Numbered from the stretch's first letter, positions 1 through 8,605 are shown. The stretch: DNA of 64,000 nt from Pedobacter jejuensis (GCF_003725795.1 NZ_RBEE01000023.1:186001-250000), one strand, 5' to 3'. The notes: generated by a model from the sequence alone, not told the origin. Made by a program: numbers and translations.

Positions 1-1
1 T

Positions 2-400
2 TTAACAAAAACTTCTTTACCGAATAACAATTCTGGAACGGATGCGGTAACCATGAAAGATGGTCGACAGGTTTTGGTTTACAATCATGTATTGCCTCCG
101 GGCGATTTAGCTAAAGGACCAAGAACACCGTTAAATGTTTCTGTTTCCAAGGATGGTAAAAATTGGTCTGCCGCATTAATTTTAGAAGATTCGCCAATTA
201 GCCAATATTCATATCCTGCAGTAATTCAAACATCCGACGGAATGCTTCACTTCATTTACACCTGGAGAAGAGAAAAAATTAAACATGTAGTTGTCGACCC
301 GTCAAAATTAAAGTTGAAGAAAATCAAAAATGGGGTTTGGCCAAAGTTGAAAGGGTATACTGCTCCGGTTATTACAGCAACTAAAAGCGAAGAGCCATGA
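2..400 (+). CDS. Sialidase/BNR-repeat exo-hydrolase, C-terminal fragment
   Basis: The frame is open from the left edge of the window, so only about the last 132 residues are present and the true start lies outside. An Asp-box-like stretch (SVSKDGKNW) and the segment SYPAVIQTSDG...LHFIYTWRR are typical of the last blades of the six-bladed propeller in sialidase-like (BNR) proteins of Bacteroidota. An ATG at 53 is internal: the residues before it (NNNSGTDAVTMKDGRQ) are already family-like. The family hydrolyses sialic-acid-type or Kdo-like residues, or acts on plant glycans in PULs. Substrate cannot be read from this piece, but the downstream pectin-type hydrolases suggest a plant glycan. Confidence 0.75.
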   Translation, partial: LTKTSLPNNNSGTDAVTMKDGRQVLVYNHVLPPGDLAKGPRTPLNVSVSKDGKNWSAALILEDSPISQYSYPAVIQTSDGMLHFIYTWRREKIKHVVVDPSKLKLKKIKNGVWPKLKGYTAPVITATKSEEP

Positions 401-414
401 GAATAGATAACAAA

Positions 415-1466
415 AGAGATTGCTTTGACTGATGAAAAACCAGTCTCGCAATGACGGAGCAAAAAAGGTTATGGCTATCTTCATTGCGAGGCACGAAGCA
501 ATCTCTTATAAAAGAAATATTTACAACAAGAGATTGCTTTGACTGATAAAGAATCAGTCTCGCAATGAGGTAGGAAAAAGCACGATATGCTTAGCCAATT
601 CCTCATTGCGAGGCACGAAGCAATCTCTTATAAAAGAAATATTTACAACAAGAGTTTACTTTGACTGATGAGAAATCAGTCTCGCAATGACGGAAGAAAA
701 TAGGCAATGTGCATAACCAATTCGTCATTGCGAGGCACGAAGCAATCTCTTATAAGAGAAATATTTAGAACAAGAGAGATTGCTTCGACTGATGAAGAAT
801 CAGTCTCGCAATGACGGAAGAAAAAGGGCTATATGCTTAGCCAATTCGTCATTGCGAGGCACGAAGCAATCTCTTATAAGAGAAATATTTAGAACAAGAG
901 AGATTGCTTCGACTGATAAAGAATCAGTCTCGCAATGACGGCGGAAAAAGGGCAATATGCTTAGCCAATTCGTCATTGCGAGGCACGAAGCAATCTCTAA
1001 TAAAAGAAATATTTACAACAAGAGATTGCTTTGACTGATGAAGAATCAGTCTCGCAATGACGGCGGAAAAAAGGTTACGGCTATCGTCATTGCGAGGTAG
1101 GAAGCAATCTCTTATAAGAGATTTACAACAAGAGATTGCTTTGACTGATGAAGAATCAGTCTCGCAATGACGGCGGAAAAAAAGGTTACGGCTATCGTCA
1201 TTGCGAGGCACGAAGCAATCTCTTATAAAAGAGAGATTTACAACAAGAGATTGCTTTGACTAATGAAGAATCAGTCTCGCAATGACGGAAGAAAAAGGGC
1301 AATATGCATAACCAATTCGTCATTGCGAGGCACGAAGCAATCTCTAATAAAAGAAATATTTACAACAAGAGATTGCTTTGACTGATGAAGAATCAGTCTC
1401 GCAATGACGAAAGAAAATAGGCAATATGCATAACCAATTCGTCATTGCGAGGCACGAAGCAATCTC
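415..1466. repeat. Tandem array of about nine palindromic elements, period near 120 bp
   Basis: The core cattgcgaggcacgaagc recurs starting near 481, 602, 724, 848, 970, 1085, 1197, 1319 and 1440, about every 112-124 bp. Each copy is followed about 25-30 bp later by its complement, gagattgctttgactgatg then a short loop then atcagtctcgcaatgacg. The complement arm carries its own small hairpin (gactgat/atcagtc). Every unit can thus fold into a stem with a side branch. The linkers (ttataaaagaaatatttaca; gcatagccaatt-like) are also nearly identical between units, so the array grew by duplication of the whole 120-bp unit. Short ORFs across it are repeat translations, not genes. Confidence 0.95.
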
Positions 1467-1489
1467 AAAATTATTTATAACTTAAATCA

Positions 1490-1783
1490 ATGGAAAGAGG
1501 AGGATTTGTTTATATCATGACCAACAAGAACCATAAGGTCTTGTACACAGGTGTCACTTCTAATTTAAGGAATAGGGTGTTTGAACATATTAATAATCAT
1601 TACCCAAAAAGTTTTACATCACAATACAAATGCTACAAATTAGTTTATTACAACTTCTTCTGGAGCATTGAGGAGGCAATTGCTGAGGAAAAGCGAATTA
1701 AAGGTGGTAGCAGACTTGCCAAACTTAAATTAATAAATGAATTTAATCCGATTTGGAATGACTTATATGAAACATTGGACTAA
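1490..1783 (+). CDS. GIY-YIG endonuclease-domain protein
   Basis: A 97-residue protein consisting of little more than one GIY-YIG nuclease domain of the small UPF0213/YhbQ-like type. Visible are the first strand FVYIMTN with VYI in place of GIY, LYTG in place of YIG, the catalytic-arginine helix NLRNRVFEH, the acidic helix EEAIAEEKRIKGG, and a late Asn in NEFNPIWNDL. The start ATG follows the last element of the upstream tandem array by 23 bases. A second array of related elements begins 34 bases after the stop, so the gene sits alone inside repeats and is not part of the sugar operon. Such domains cut DNA. Action on the flanking palindromes is a hypothesis, not shown by the sequence. Confidence 0.9.
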   Translation: MERGGFVYIMTNKNHKVLYTGVTSNLRNRVFEHINNHYPKSFTSQYKCYKLVYYNFFWSIEEAIAEEKRIKGGSRLAKLKLINEFNPIWNDLYETLD

Positions 1784-1817
1784 TCAATCGATTATGTCAA
1801 AATCTCTTTTTTCTAAA

Positions 1818-2165
1818 GAGATTGCTTCGGCTGATGAAGAATCAAGCCTCGCAATGACGCTTAATTCATCTGTTGTCGTTGTGAGTAACGAAGCCATCTC
1901 CAAAAAGATAGAGATTGCTTCGGCTGATGAAGAATCAAGCCTCGCAATGACGCTTAATTCATCTGTTGTCGTTGCGAGGAACGAAGCCATCTACAAAAAG
2001 ATAGAGATTGCTTCGGCTGATGAAGAATCAAGCCTCGCAATGACGCTTAATTCATCTGTTGTTGTTGCGAGAAACGAAGCCATCTCCAAAAAGATAGAGA
2101 TTGCTTTGGCTGATGAAAAATCAAGCCTGGCAATTGCGGATAAGCGGTTGTCATTTCGAGGAACG
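1818..2165. repeat. Second tandem array: four 93-bp palindromic units
   Basis: Units start at 1818, 1911, 2004 and 2097 (the last partial and diverged). Each reads gagattgcttcggctgatg..., with arms related to the first array (cctcgcaatgacg; gttgcgaggaacgaagcc) but a different side hairpin (ggctgat/atcaagcc). The unit length of 93 is divisible by three and no stop occurs in one + frame, so the array is read as four near-identical 31-residue repeats (EIASADEESSLAMTLNSS and so on) fused in frame to the downstream esterase. I regard that translation as a by-product of the repeat. Confidence 0.93.
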
Positions 2166-3626
2166 ATGCAATTTAAATATGAAAGCTTTGGTATTTTAAA
2201 TTTTCATTTTAACCAAACTAGTATAGTACCTAGAATCGTAATAACGATACTATGTTTATTCCTTTCCATAAACCTTATCGCCCAAACGCAAAACACCGAT
2301 AATTTCTATAAAAAACCATTAGTTGATGTTTTAAAAGAAATTCAAACCCGGTATAAAGTTCAGATTAAATATGCCGAGCCACAGGTTAAAGACAAGTTGG
2401 TAAACTATGCTAACTGGCGTTTTCGTGCCGATGTTGATGAAACACTTGCGAATGTGCTCACACCGTTGGATATGAAAGTAAACAAGGAAAAGCCGGGTGT
2501 TTACAAATTAAAAGAGTACGAATATTATCGTTGGGAGGTTCAGGATGGTTGGGCATATTTGGATACTTTAGCCACAAAATATCATGACCAGGCAAGTTGG
2601 GAAAAACGCAAGGCGGAAATCAAACCCGAGTTATATCAGGCTTTATTATTGTCGCCATTGCCGGCAAAACCAAACTCACAACCGATTGTAACATCCAAAA
2701 GAACTTTCGATGGTTATTCTGTGGAAAACATCGCATTGGAAATCCTCCCGGGTGTTTGGATCAACGGCTCATTATACAAGCCGTTAAATCTAAAAGGAAA
2801 AATTCCTGTGGTTCTGAGTCCCGACGGACATTGGGAAAAGCAGCGTTACCGACCAGATTGTCAGATACGTTGTGCTACCATTGCCCGAATTGGTGCTATG
2901 GCTTTTAGTTACGATTTATTTGCCTGGGGCGAGTCTATGCTTCAGTTCAAATACGAAGACCATCGCCGCAGTTTAGCACAAACTGTTCAAACTTTAGGGG
3001 GAATCAGAATTTTGGATTATTTCTCTTCACTAAAAGAAACCGATACAAGTAGAATCGGCATCAGCGGCAGTTCAGGCGCCGGAAGCCATTCTATTTTAAT
3101 GACGGCAATGGATGAGAGAATTAAGCTTAGCGCTCCTGTAGTTGCAATGTCTTCATACTTTTATGGTGGTTGCCCTTGCGAAAGCGGCATGCCAATTCAC
3201 CAATGTGGTGGTGGAACAGATAATGTAGAGCTAGCGGCAATGGCTGCACCACGACCCCAATTATTGGTTTCAGATGGTGGCGATTGGACGGCTCATACTC
3301 CTCAACATGATTTTCCTTATCTGCAAAAAATGTATGGTTATTATGGAGTGAAAGATAAAGTTGAAAATGTTCATCTTCCTGAAGAAAAGCATGATTTCGG
3401 TATAAATAAACGCATTGCGCTTTACGATTTTTTAATTAAGAATTTCAAGCTCAATGGTGCCGCAGTAAAAGATAAAGATGGCAAATACGATGAAGGTAAA
3501 GTAACAATCGAAAAGGAAAATGCCCTATATGTTTTCGGAGATAAAGGCGAAAAACTTCCGAAAAATGCCATTATGGGTTTTGAAAATCTTGAAAAATTAT
3601 TTATAAGCTCAACGAATAGAAAATGA
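2166..3626 (+). CDS. Secreted alpha/beta-hydrolase carbohydrate esterase (CE19-like)
   Basis: From the ATG at 2166 the protein is 486 residues. It has a hydrophobic export segment (IVITILCLFLSINLIAQ), then about 80 residues resembling an STN-like small domain (KPLVDVLKEIQTRY), then an alpha/beta-hydrolase esterase domain. The nucleophile elbow is GISGSSGAG and a late catalytic His lies in EEKHDFGIN. A cysteine-rich loop (YGGCPCESGMP) resembles pectin/acetyl esterases of Bacteroidota RG-II loci; CE19 is my best guess. The frame stays open upstream to 1737 through the 93-bp repeats. I chose 2166 because it is the last ATG before the signal segment, which is however unusually far (about 20 residues) inside; the native start may have been displaced by repeat expansion. 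The stop overlaps the next gene (ATGATGA). Confidence 0.78.
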   Translation: MQFKYESFGILNFHFNQTSIVPRIVITILCLFLSINLIAQTQNTDNFYKKPLVDVLKEIQTRYKVQIKYAEPQVKDKLVNYANWRFRADVDETLANVLTPLDMKVNKEKPGVYKLKEYEYYRWEVQDGWAYLDTLATKYHDQASWEKRKAEIKPELYQALLLSPLPAKPNSQPIVTSKRTFDGYSVENIALEILPGVWINGSLYKPLNLKGKIPVVLSPDGHWEKQRYRPDCQIRCATIARIGAMAFSYDLFAWGESMLQFKYEDHRRSLAQTVQTLGGIRILDYFSSLKETDTSRIGISGSSGAGSHSILMTAMDERIKLSAPVVAMSSYFYGGCPCESGMPIHQCGGGTDNVELAAMAAPRPQLLVSDGGDWTAHTPQHDFPYLQKMYGYYGVKDKVENVHLPEEKHDFGINKRIALYDFLIKNFKLNGAAVKDKDGKYDEGKVTIEKENALYVFGDKGEKLPKNAIMGFENLEKLFISSTNRK

Positions 3627-4534
3627 TGGAGCAGCATAATAGAAGGACGTTTATTGTAAAAGCGACGTTGTTGACAGGCGGACTGATGATTCCGGAGCAT
3701 TTACTTTTTGCCGCATCGAAGAAAAGCAGGTATAAAATCGCCGTAATTGATTTGATGATTTTGAAACGTCAGAAAATTAGTGCGCTGCCATTAACCAAAG
3801 AAATTGGTGCCGATGGATTAGAAATTGATATGGGCGGCTTGGGCGACCGCGAAACTTTCGATAATAAACTTGCTGATCCTAAAGTTCGTCAGGAGTATTT
3901 AGATAAAGCAAAAGAATTAAACCTCGAAATCTGCTCCCTGGCAATGACAGGTTTTTATGCGCAATCTTTCGCAAAGCGGCCAACTTATCAAAAAATGATG
4001 CAGGATTGTTTGGATACCGCAAAAGCAATGAATATAAAAGTTGTTTTTCTTCCCTTGGGTGTTCAGGGTGATTTGGTTAAAAACCCTGAACTGCGTGTGC
4101 CAATTTTAGAAAGGCTAAAAGTGGCTGGTAAAATGGCTTCGAAAGCTGGCGTTGTCATCGGTATTGAAACGGCGTTGGATGCAAAAGGAGAACTTGAATT
4201 GCTAAAAGAGATTGGATGCAGGCATGTGAAATCCTACTTCAATTTCTCAAATGCCATTAAAAATGGGAGAGACTTAAATCAAGAGTTGAAAATTTTGGGT
4301 AAGAAAAATATCATTCAAATTCACGCAACCAACGAAGATGGCATCTGGCTGCAAAACGACCCGAATATTAATTTAAAAAAAGTAAAAGAAACCCTAGATG
4401 ATATGGGCTGGAAAGGTTGGTTAGTGGTAGAGAGAAGTAGAGATGCAAGCCAGCCGACAAATGTTAAATATAATTTTAGTGCAAATACGAATTACTTGAA
4501 ATCGGTCTTTCAAATCGATAACTCGTCATTGTGA
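3623..4534 (+). CDS. Sugar phosphate isomerase/epimerase-like TIM-barrel protein, exported
   Basis: A 303-residue AP-endonuclease-2-like TIM barrel (xylose-isomerase-like superfamily). The N-terminus NRRTFIVKATLLTGG looks like a Tat-type signal, common for this family in Bacteroidota. Likely metal/acid-base residues are Glu in GADGLEIDMGG, Glu in VVIGIETALD, His in IIQIHATNEDG and Glu in WLVVERSRD. It starts inside the stop of the esterase gene, indicating translational coupling. Its final codons (tcg tca ttg tga) are the edge of a partial copy of the dispersed palindrome, so the repeat supplies the stop codon. Such enzymes usually act on free sugars or keto-sugars; substrate unknown. Confidence 0.85.
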   Translation: MMEQHNRRTFIVKATLLTGGLMIPEHLLFAASKKSRYKIAVIDLMILKRQKISALPLTKEIGADGLEIDMGGLGDRETFDNKLADPKVRQEYLDKAKELNLEICSLAMTGFYAQSFAKRPTYQKMMQDCLDTAKAMNIKVVFLPLGVQGDLVKNPELRVPILERLKVAGKMASKAGVVIGIETALDAKGELELLKEIGCRHVKSYFNFSNAIKNGRDLNQELKILGKKNIIQIHATNEDGIWLQNDPNINLKKVKETLDDMGWKGWLVVERSRDASQPTNVKYNFSANTNYLKSVFQIDNSSL

Positions 4535-4562
4535 GACACAGCCCGTCCCGACTTTTCGGGAA
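4524..4562. repeat. Half copy of the dispersed palindrome
   Basis: The left arm cgtcattgtgagacaca is followed by an unrelated small hairpin (cccgacttttcggg) instead of the right arm. It overlaps the last four codons of the preceding gene. It looks like a decayed or truncated element. Confidence 0.6.
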
Positions 4563-4582
4563 AACAAACTCAATAGAGAATT

Positions 4583-7168
4583 ATGGAAGCCGGAAAGATG
4601 CAAAGTATAAATAAAAAGAAACCTTCAATTACCTGGTTCGTGTTGACACAAACCAAGGGATTCAGATTGAAACTTTTTTATGGTTTTGTGATTTTGCTAT
4701 CGTTACTGGGCTTTAAAGCAAGTGCGGAAGATATTTATATCGCAAAAAATGGTTCTGATAACAATTTGGGTACCAAAGAAAAGCCTTTGGCAACACTGCA
4801 TTTCGCAATTAGAAAGGCCCGTGAATTAAGGTGCTTGAACAAATCTTCAATAAAAGGTGGAATCAGAATTATCATCGGCAAAGGTATTTATCAGCTCCAC
4901 GAACCCGTAGTTCTTCGCCCTGAAGATTCAGGAAAGAAAGATAGCCCTACCGAAATTATCGCCACTGAAAAAGTCGTTTTAAGTGGGGGCGTTAAAATCA
5001 ACGGGTGGAGAAAGCTGGCCGGAACAGTTCCGGGATTACCTAAAATAGCTAAGGGAAAAGTTTGGGTTGCAGATGTGCCTAATTTTGATGGAAACGGTTT
5101 ATTATTCCGGCAGCTCTGGGTTAATGGAAGCAAGGCTGTTCGTGCTAAAAATTATGATGGCGATGCAATGGGCCGGATTTTATCCTGGGATACAAAAAAT
5201 CAAACTTGCAAAATTCCGTTACAAAAGGATATCAATTTAGACAATGTTAAAGGTATGGAAATGCTTATCCATCAATGGTGGGCAGTTGCAAATCTGCGGG
5301 TTAAATCGGTTAAAATTATTGGTAACGCTGCTGAACTTTCGTTCATGCAGCCTGAAAGTAGAATTCAATCAGAGCATCCCTGGCCTGCACCCTGGATTTC
5401 TAAAAAGACAGGAAATTCGGCTTTTTACCTTACAAATGCCATTCAATTTTTAAACAAACCGGGCGAGTGGTTTGAAGATTTCAAAAATCAAAAATTGTAT
5501 TATTGGCCTAAAGCATCCGATAATATGCTTAACGCAGAAGTTATAGCTCCGGTATTGGAAAACTTGCTAACAATAGAAGGGACAATTGATAACCCTGTTG
5601 CCTATGTAAATTTTAAAGGTATTTCTTTTGAACACTCCACTTGGTTAAGGCCCTCAAAACAAGGCCATGTTCCGCACCAAGCGGGCATGTATATGCTCGA
5701 TGCTTACAAACTGGAAAAAGCAGGAACGCCCGATAAACCAACATTGGAGAATCAGGCTTGGGTTGGCCGCCCTGCATCGGCAGTTGAGGTCACCTACGCC
5801 AACAATACTTCATTTAATTCTTGCCATTTTGAGCATTTGGCATCAACGGGTTTGGATTACAAAATAGGAACTTCAGATAATGAAATTAGAGGCAATTTAT
5901 TCAAAGATATTGGTGGCTCGGCAATTCTAATTGGAACATTTTCTAATGAGGCTACCGAAGTTCATTTACCATATAACCCATCGGATAACAGAGAGATTTC
6001 GACCAATGATAATATTGAAAATAACTTAATTACTGATGTAACCAATGAGGATTGGGGTGCGGTTGGCATTGGTGCAGGTTATGTACGTGGCATCAAAATT
6101 CTTCATAACGAAATCAGCGATGTTTCTTATTCGGGCATCAGCATGGGTTGGGGGTGGACAAAAACGCAAAATGCGATGAAGAACAATACCATCAGCTCAA
6201 ATAAAATTCATCATTATGGAAAACACATGTATGATGTGGCGGGAATTTATACTTTATCGGCACAGCCTGAATCCTTTATCACTGAAAACGTTATTGACAG
6301 TATCTACAAAGCACCATTTGCACATCTTCCTGAACACTGGTTTTATCTTTATACTGATGAAGGTTCATCCTATTTTACAGTAAAAAACAATTGGACGCCA
6401 GCTGAAAAATATCTTCAAAATGCCAATGGCCCTGATAACTTATGGGAAAGCAACGGGCCAAAAGTTCCTGAAGATATTAAACGTAAGGCCGGTTTAGAAA
6501 AGCCTTTTCAGTATTTGTTAAGAGAAAAGGCGCAATATTCTAACAATTCAATTAATCTGGCGGAAGATAAATCGGCGGTTTTTGAGTTGATTTTTAAAGA
6601 AGATAATTTGCCTTCCTATAATGCTTTAAAAACTTTTGCAAAAGAAAATAATCTGGCATCAAGTTCAATTTACACGTGGAATAATCGATTGGTTATTTAT
6701 ACTTCAAGCTTAAAAGTTGAAAGTTTACAACAAACCTTGAAACGCTTAAATGCAACAGAGATTAAACTTTATGTTTATCTGTTTTATGATTTTAAAAGAG
6801 AAAAGAACTGTGGTGAAAAACCTGTAGCAGAATGGGATAATATCGTTTTGTCGGTCAATTTGGTTAAGGATGAAAAGATGCAAAAAGAATATTTGGATTA
6901 CCATAAAACACAATTTGAGAAATGGCCCGAAATATCAAAAGGGTTCTGTAATGCAGAATTTCAAAGGTTAGCTATTTTTAAAAATGAAAGACAATTAATG
7001 TTGATCATCAGTATTCCGAAAGGGAAAAAATTAGATGATCTAAATCCGAAAACCACTTTAAATAATCCAAAAGTGAATGAATGGAATGCAATAATGAAAA
7101 AATACCAGGAGGGAATTCAAGGCACAAAACCTGATGAGGTTTGGGTGTTTTTTAAACCGATAGAGTAA
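4583..7168 (+). CDS. Right-handed beta-helix glycosidase (GH141-like) with C-terminal rhamnose-mutarotase-like domain
   Basis: An 861-residue protein. An export segment (GFVILLSLLGFKASA) ends near residue 50. Next comes the beta-helix hallmark IYIAKNGSDNNLGTKEKPL, and the helix fills roughly residues 55-640 with Asn-rich turns such as ENNLITDVTNEDWGAVGIG. The architecture matches GH141 (the family of BT1002, a fucosidase acting on RG-II). The last part differs: about residues 660-745 form an alpha/beta unit, and about 745-861 (KMQKEYLDYHKTQFEKWPEI ... FQRLAIFKNERQLMLII ... WNAIMKKYQ) resemble L-rhamnose mutarotase (DUF718). A secreted hydrolase joined to a mutarotase-like domain would be unusual. 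ATG 4583 or 4598 could be the start. Hydrolase class is moderately certain, exact activity not. Confidence 0.75.
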   Translation: MEAGKMQSINKKKPSITWFVLTQTKGFRLKLFYGFVILLSLLGFKASAEDIYIAKNGSDNNLGTKEKPLATLHFAIRKARELRCLNKSSIKGGIRIIIGKGIYQLHEPVVLRPEDSGKKDSPTEIIATEKVVLSGGVKINGWRKLAGTVPGLPKIAKGKVWVADVPNFDGNGLLFRQLWVNGSKAVRAKNYDGDAMGRILSWDTKNQTCKIPLQKDINLDNVKGMEMLIHQWWAVANLRVKSVKIIGNAAELSFMQPESRIQSEHPWPAPWISKKTGNSAFYLTNAIQFLNKPGEWFEDFKNQKLYYWPKASDNMLNAEVIAPVLENLLTIEGTIDNPVAYVNFKGISFEHSTWLRPSKQGHVPHQAGMYMLDAYKLEKAGTPDKPTLENQAWVGRPASAVEVTYANNTSFNSCHFEHLASTGLDYKIGTSDNEIRGNLFKDIGGSAILIGTFSNEATEVHLPYNPSDNREISTNDNIENNLITDVTNEDWGAVGIGAGYVRGIKILHNEISDVSYSGISMGWGWTKTQNAMKNNTISSNKIHHYGKHMYDVAGIYTLSAQPESFITENVIDSIYKAPFAHLPEHWFYLYTDEGSSYFTVKNNWTPAEKYLQNANGPDNLWESNGPKVPEDIKRKAGLEKPFQYLLREKAQYSNNSINLAEDKSAVFELIFKEDNLPSYNALKTFAKENNLASSSIYTWNNRLVIYTSSLKVESLQQTLKRLNATEIKLYVYLFYDFKREKNCGEKPVAEWDNIVLSVNLVKDEKMQKEYLDYHKTQFEKWPEISKGFCNAEFQRLAIFKNERQLMLIISIPKGKKLDDLNPKTTLNNPKVNEWNAIMKKYQEGIQGTKPDEVWVFFKPIE

Positions 7169-7177
7169 TAATATACT

Positions 7178-7237
7178 CGTCATTGCGAGGCACGAAGCAA
7201 TCTATTTAGAGAGATTGCTTCGTGCCTCGCAATGACG
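7178..7237. repeat. Dispersed palindrome, perfect 26-bp arms
   Basis: The arm beginning cgtcattgcgaggcacgaag is repeated exactly in reverse complement, ending gcctcgcaatgacg, around a loop of about eight bases. This is the simple unbranched form. It lies between the beta-helix glycosidase and the oxidoreductase gene and could act as an intrinsic hairpin in the transcript. Confidence 0.93.
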
Positions 7238-7261
7238 ACTTAAGAAATAAAAAATAATATC

Positions 7262-8346
7262 ATGTTAAGATTAGGGATTTTAGGTTTAGGAGAGGGCAGA
7301 AGTACGATTTCTGCATCATTAGCTAGCAAAAAGTTTAAGCTCATTCAAATTTGCGATGCGAATAAAAAGCTTTGTGAAGAACGTGCTTTAGAGTTTGATT
7401 TTGAAAACTGGACGACCAATTATAAAGATATGTTAACCAGTGATAAAATCGATATGATTGCGATTTACACGCCAGACCATTTGCATTTTGAACACATCAA
7501 ACTAGCGCTTCAACATGGTAAACATGTGGTTTGTACAAAACCTTTCATAGATGATTTATCGCAGGCGAACGAGCTTTTGGAGTTGGCTAAAAAGTCAAGA
7601 AAGAAGATTTTCGTTGGACAAAGCTCAAGGTTTTTTGAACCTGCTATGCGTCAGAAAAAGGATTTTGATAAAGGCTTGATTGGAGAATTAATTACAATAG
7701 AAAGTTATTACCATGCCGACCATCGTTGGTTTTTAGAAAAAGGCTGGTCTTTAAAACAATCATTAAATGGCTGTATGGAGGATTAAGTCATCCTGTCGAT
7801 TTCATTCGTTGGTACATGCCCGATATTGAAGAAGTGATGGGTTACGGAATGTTAAGTAGTAATGGTTTAAAAGCCGGAATAAAAAATGTGGATACCATGC
7901 ACTTTATTTTCAAAGCAAAAGATGGCCGAATTGCAAGGGTGAGTGGCGCTTACACCGGGCCAACGCAACCTGCAGTCCGTGATAGCGGAATGAGCTGCAT
8001 TCTCCGCGGAACAGAAGGCGCAAGTCAGGCCGACTACCATGAATTACGTTATTCTGTTACGACAAAAACCGGAGAAGAAAAGGTTATTACCTGGGGAGAT
8101 TCTACTTTGAAACACTATTTCCGATTCGAGGGTCAAAGCCACCATGCAGGCGAGTATCAAAATTACCTTGATTATTTTGCAGACAGCATCAATAATAAAT
8201 TTACTGCTTATCCGGATTTAAAAGAAGGAATAGGAACGGTTGCGCTTTTGCAAGCCATGGATAAGTCAATGGAAATCGGTTTACCGGTAAAAATTGATGA
8301 TGTTTTGAAAGAGAATAATATCACAAGGGAATCGATAGGATTGTAA
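7262..8346 (+). pseudogene. Gfo/Idh/MocA-family oxidoreductase, split by a -1 frameshift
   Basis: Two overlapping frames together make one dehydrogenase of about 360 residues. The first frame (7262-7786) gives the Rossmann N-terminus LGILGLGEGRST, the family motif VVCTKPFIDD and the start of the C-terminal domain (SYYHADHRWFLEKGW). The second (from about 7750 to 8346) continues as KWLYGGLSHPVDFIRWY and ends the alpha/beta domain. The switch is a -1 step and coincides with the heptamer T TTA AAA at 7750-7756 in the incoming frame. It may be a loss of one A in a run, a sequencing error, or programmed slippage. The family oxidises sugars or inositols with NAD(P). It precedes a symporter gene in the same orientation. 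Confidence 0.75.
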
Positions 8347-8373
8347 AATTTTGCAACTAAAACATACAAAGTT

Positions 8374-8434
8374 CGTCATTGCGAGGTACGAAGCAATCCA
8401 ATTTGAAGAGATTGCTTCGTACCTCGCAATGACG
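8374..8434. repeat. Dispersed palindrome with compensated base pair
   Basis: The same simple form as at 7178, but the stem reads gaggtacgaagc / gcttcgtacctc instead of gaggcacgaagc / gcttcgtgcctc. Both sides changed together, so pairing is preserved. Confidence 0.92.
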
Positions 8435-8439
8435 GGGCG

Positions 8440-8605
8440 CTTTAAAAGGCCAAAGCACAGATTCTTCGTTAAGCTCTCAACCAGCCTAACAAATTTTTGG
8501 GGATGCACTGTCAAAGCCAATGCAAAAACATTAAAACAAAAATTTTAAGCCGGCAATTTTGTTTCTTTTGTTGTCAAAAGAAAAAAAGCCCGTCCGGCCA
8601 GGACA
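8440..8605. other. Unexplained intergenic segment before the symporter gene
   Basis: About 165 bases with no convincing ORF. The end contains a pyrimidine/purine mirror-like stretch (tttcttttgttgtcaaaaga) followed by aaaaaaagcccgtccggcc. A related tail, agccggacggcttttttc, is seen in reverse orientation at about 26,072-26,090. It may be a second dispersed repeat family or a leader of the symporter gene. Confidence 0.4.

Noticed and set aside
256..462. ORF on the - strand over the sialidase end and array
   Set aside because: Antisense to a supported gene and composed partly of repeat sequence.
924..1211. ORF of 95 residues on the - strand
   Set aside because: It is a translation of three repeat units (recurring PRNDDSRNLF-type strings); no independent start signal or family.
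415..1466. Regular array resembling CRISPR
   Set aside because: Period is about 120 bp, the intervening sequence is as conserved as the palindromes, and no cas gene is near. It is a tandem duplication of palindromic units.
8281..8548. Short ORFs on both strands around the palindrome at 8,374
   Set aside because: Their shared residues (ARYEAI, SYLAMT) are the standard translation of the palindrome.
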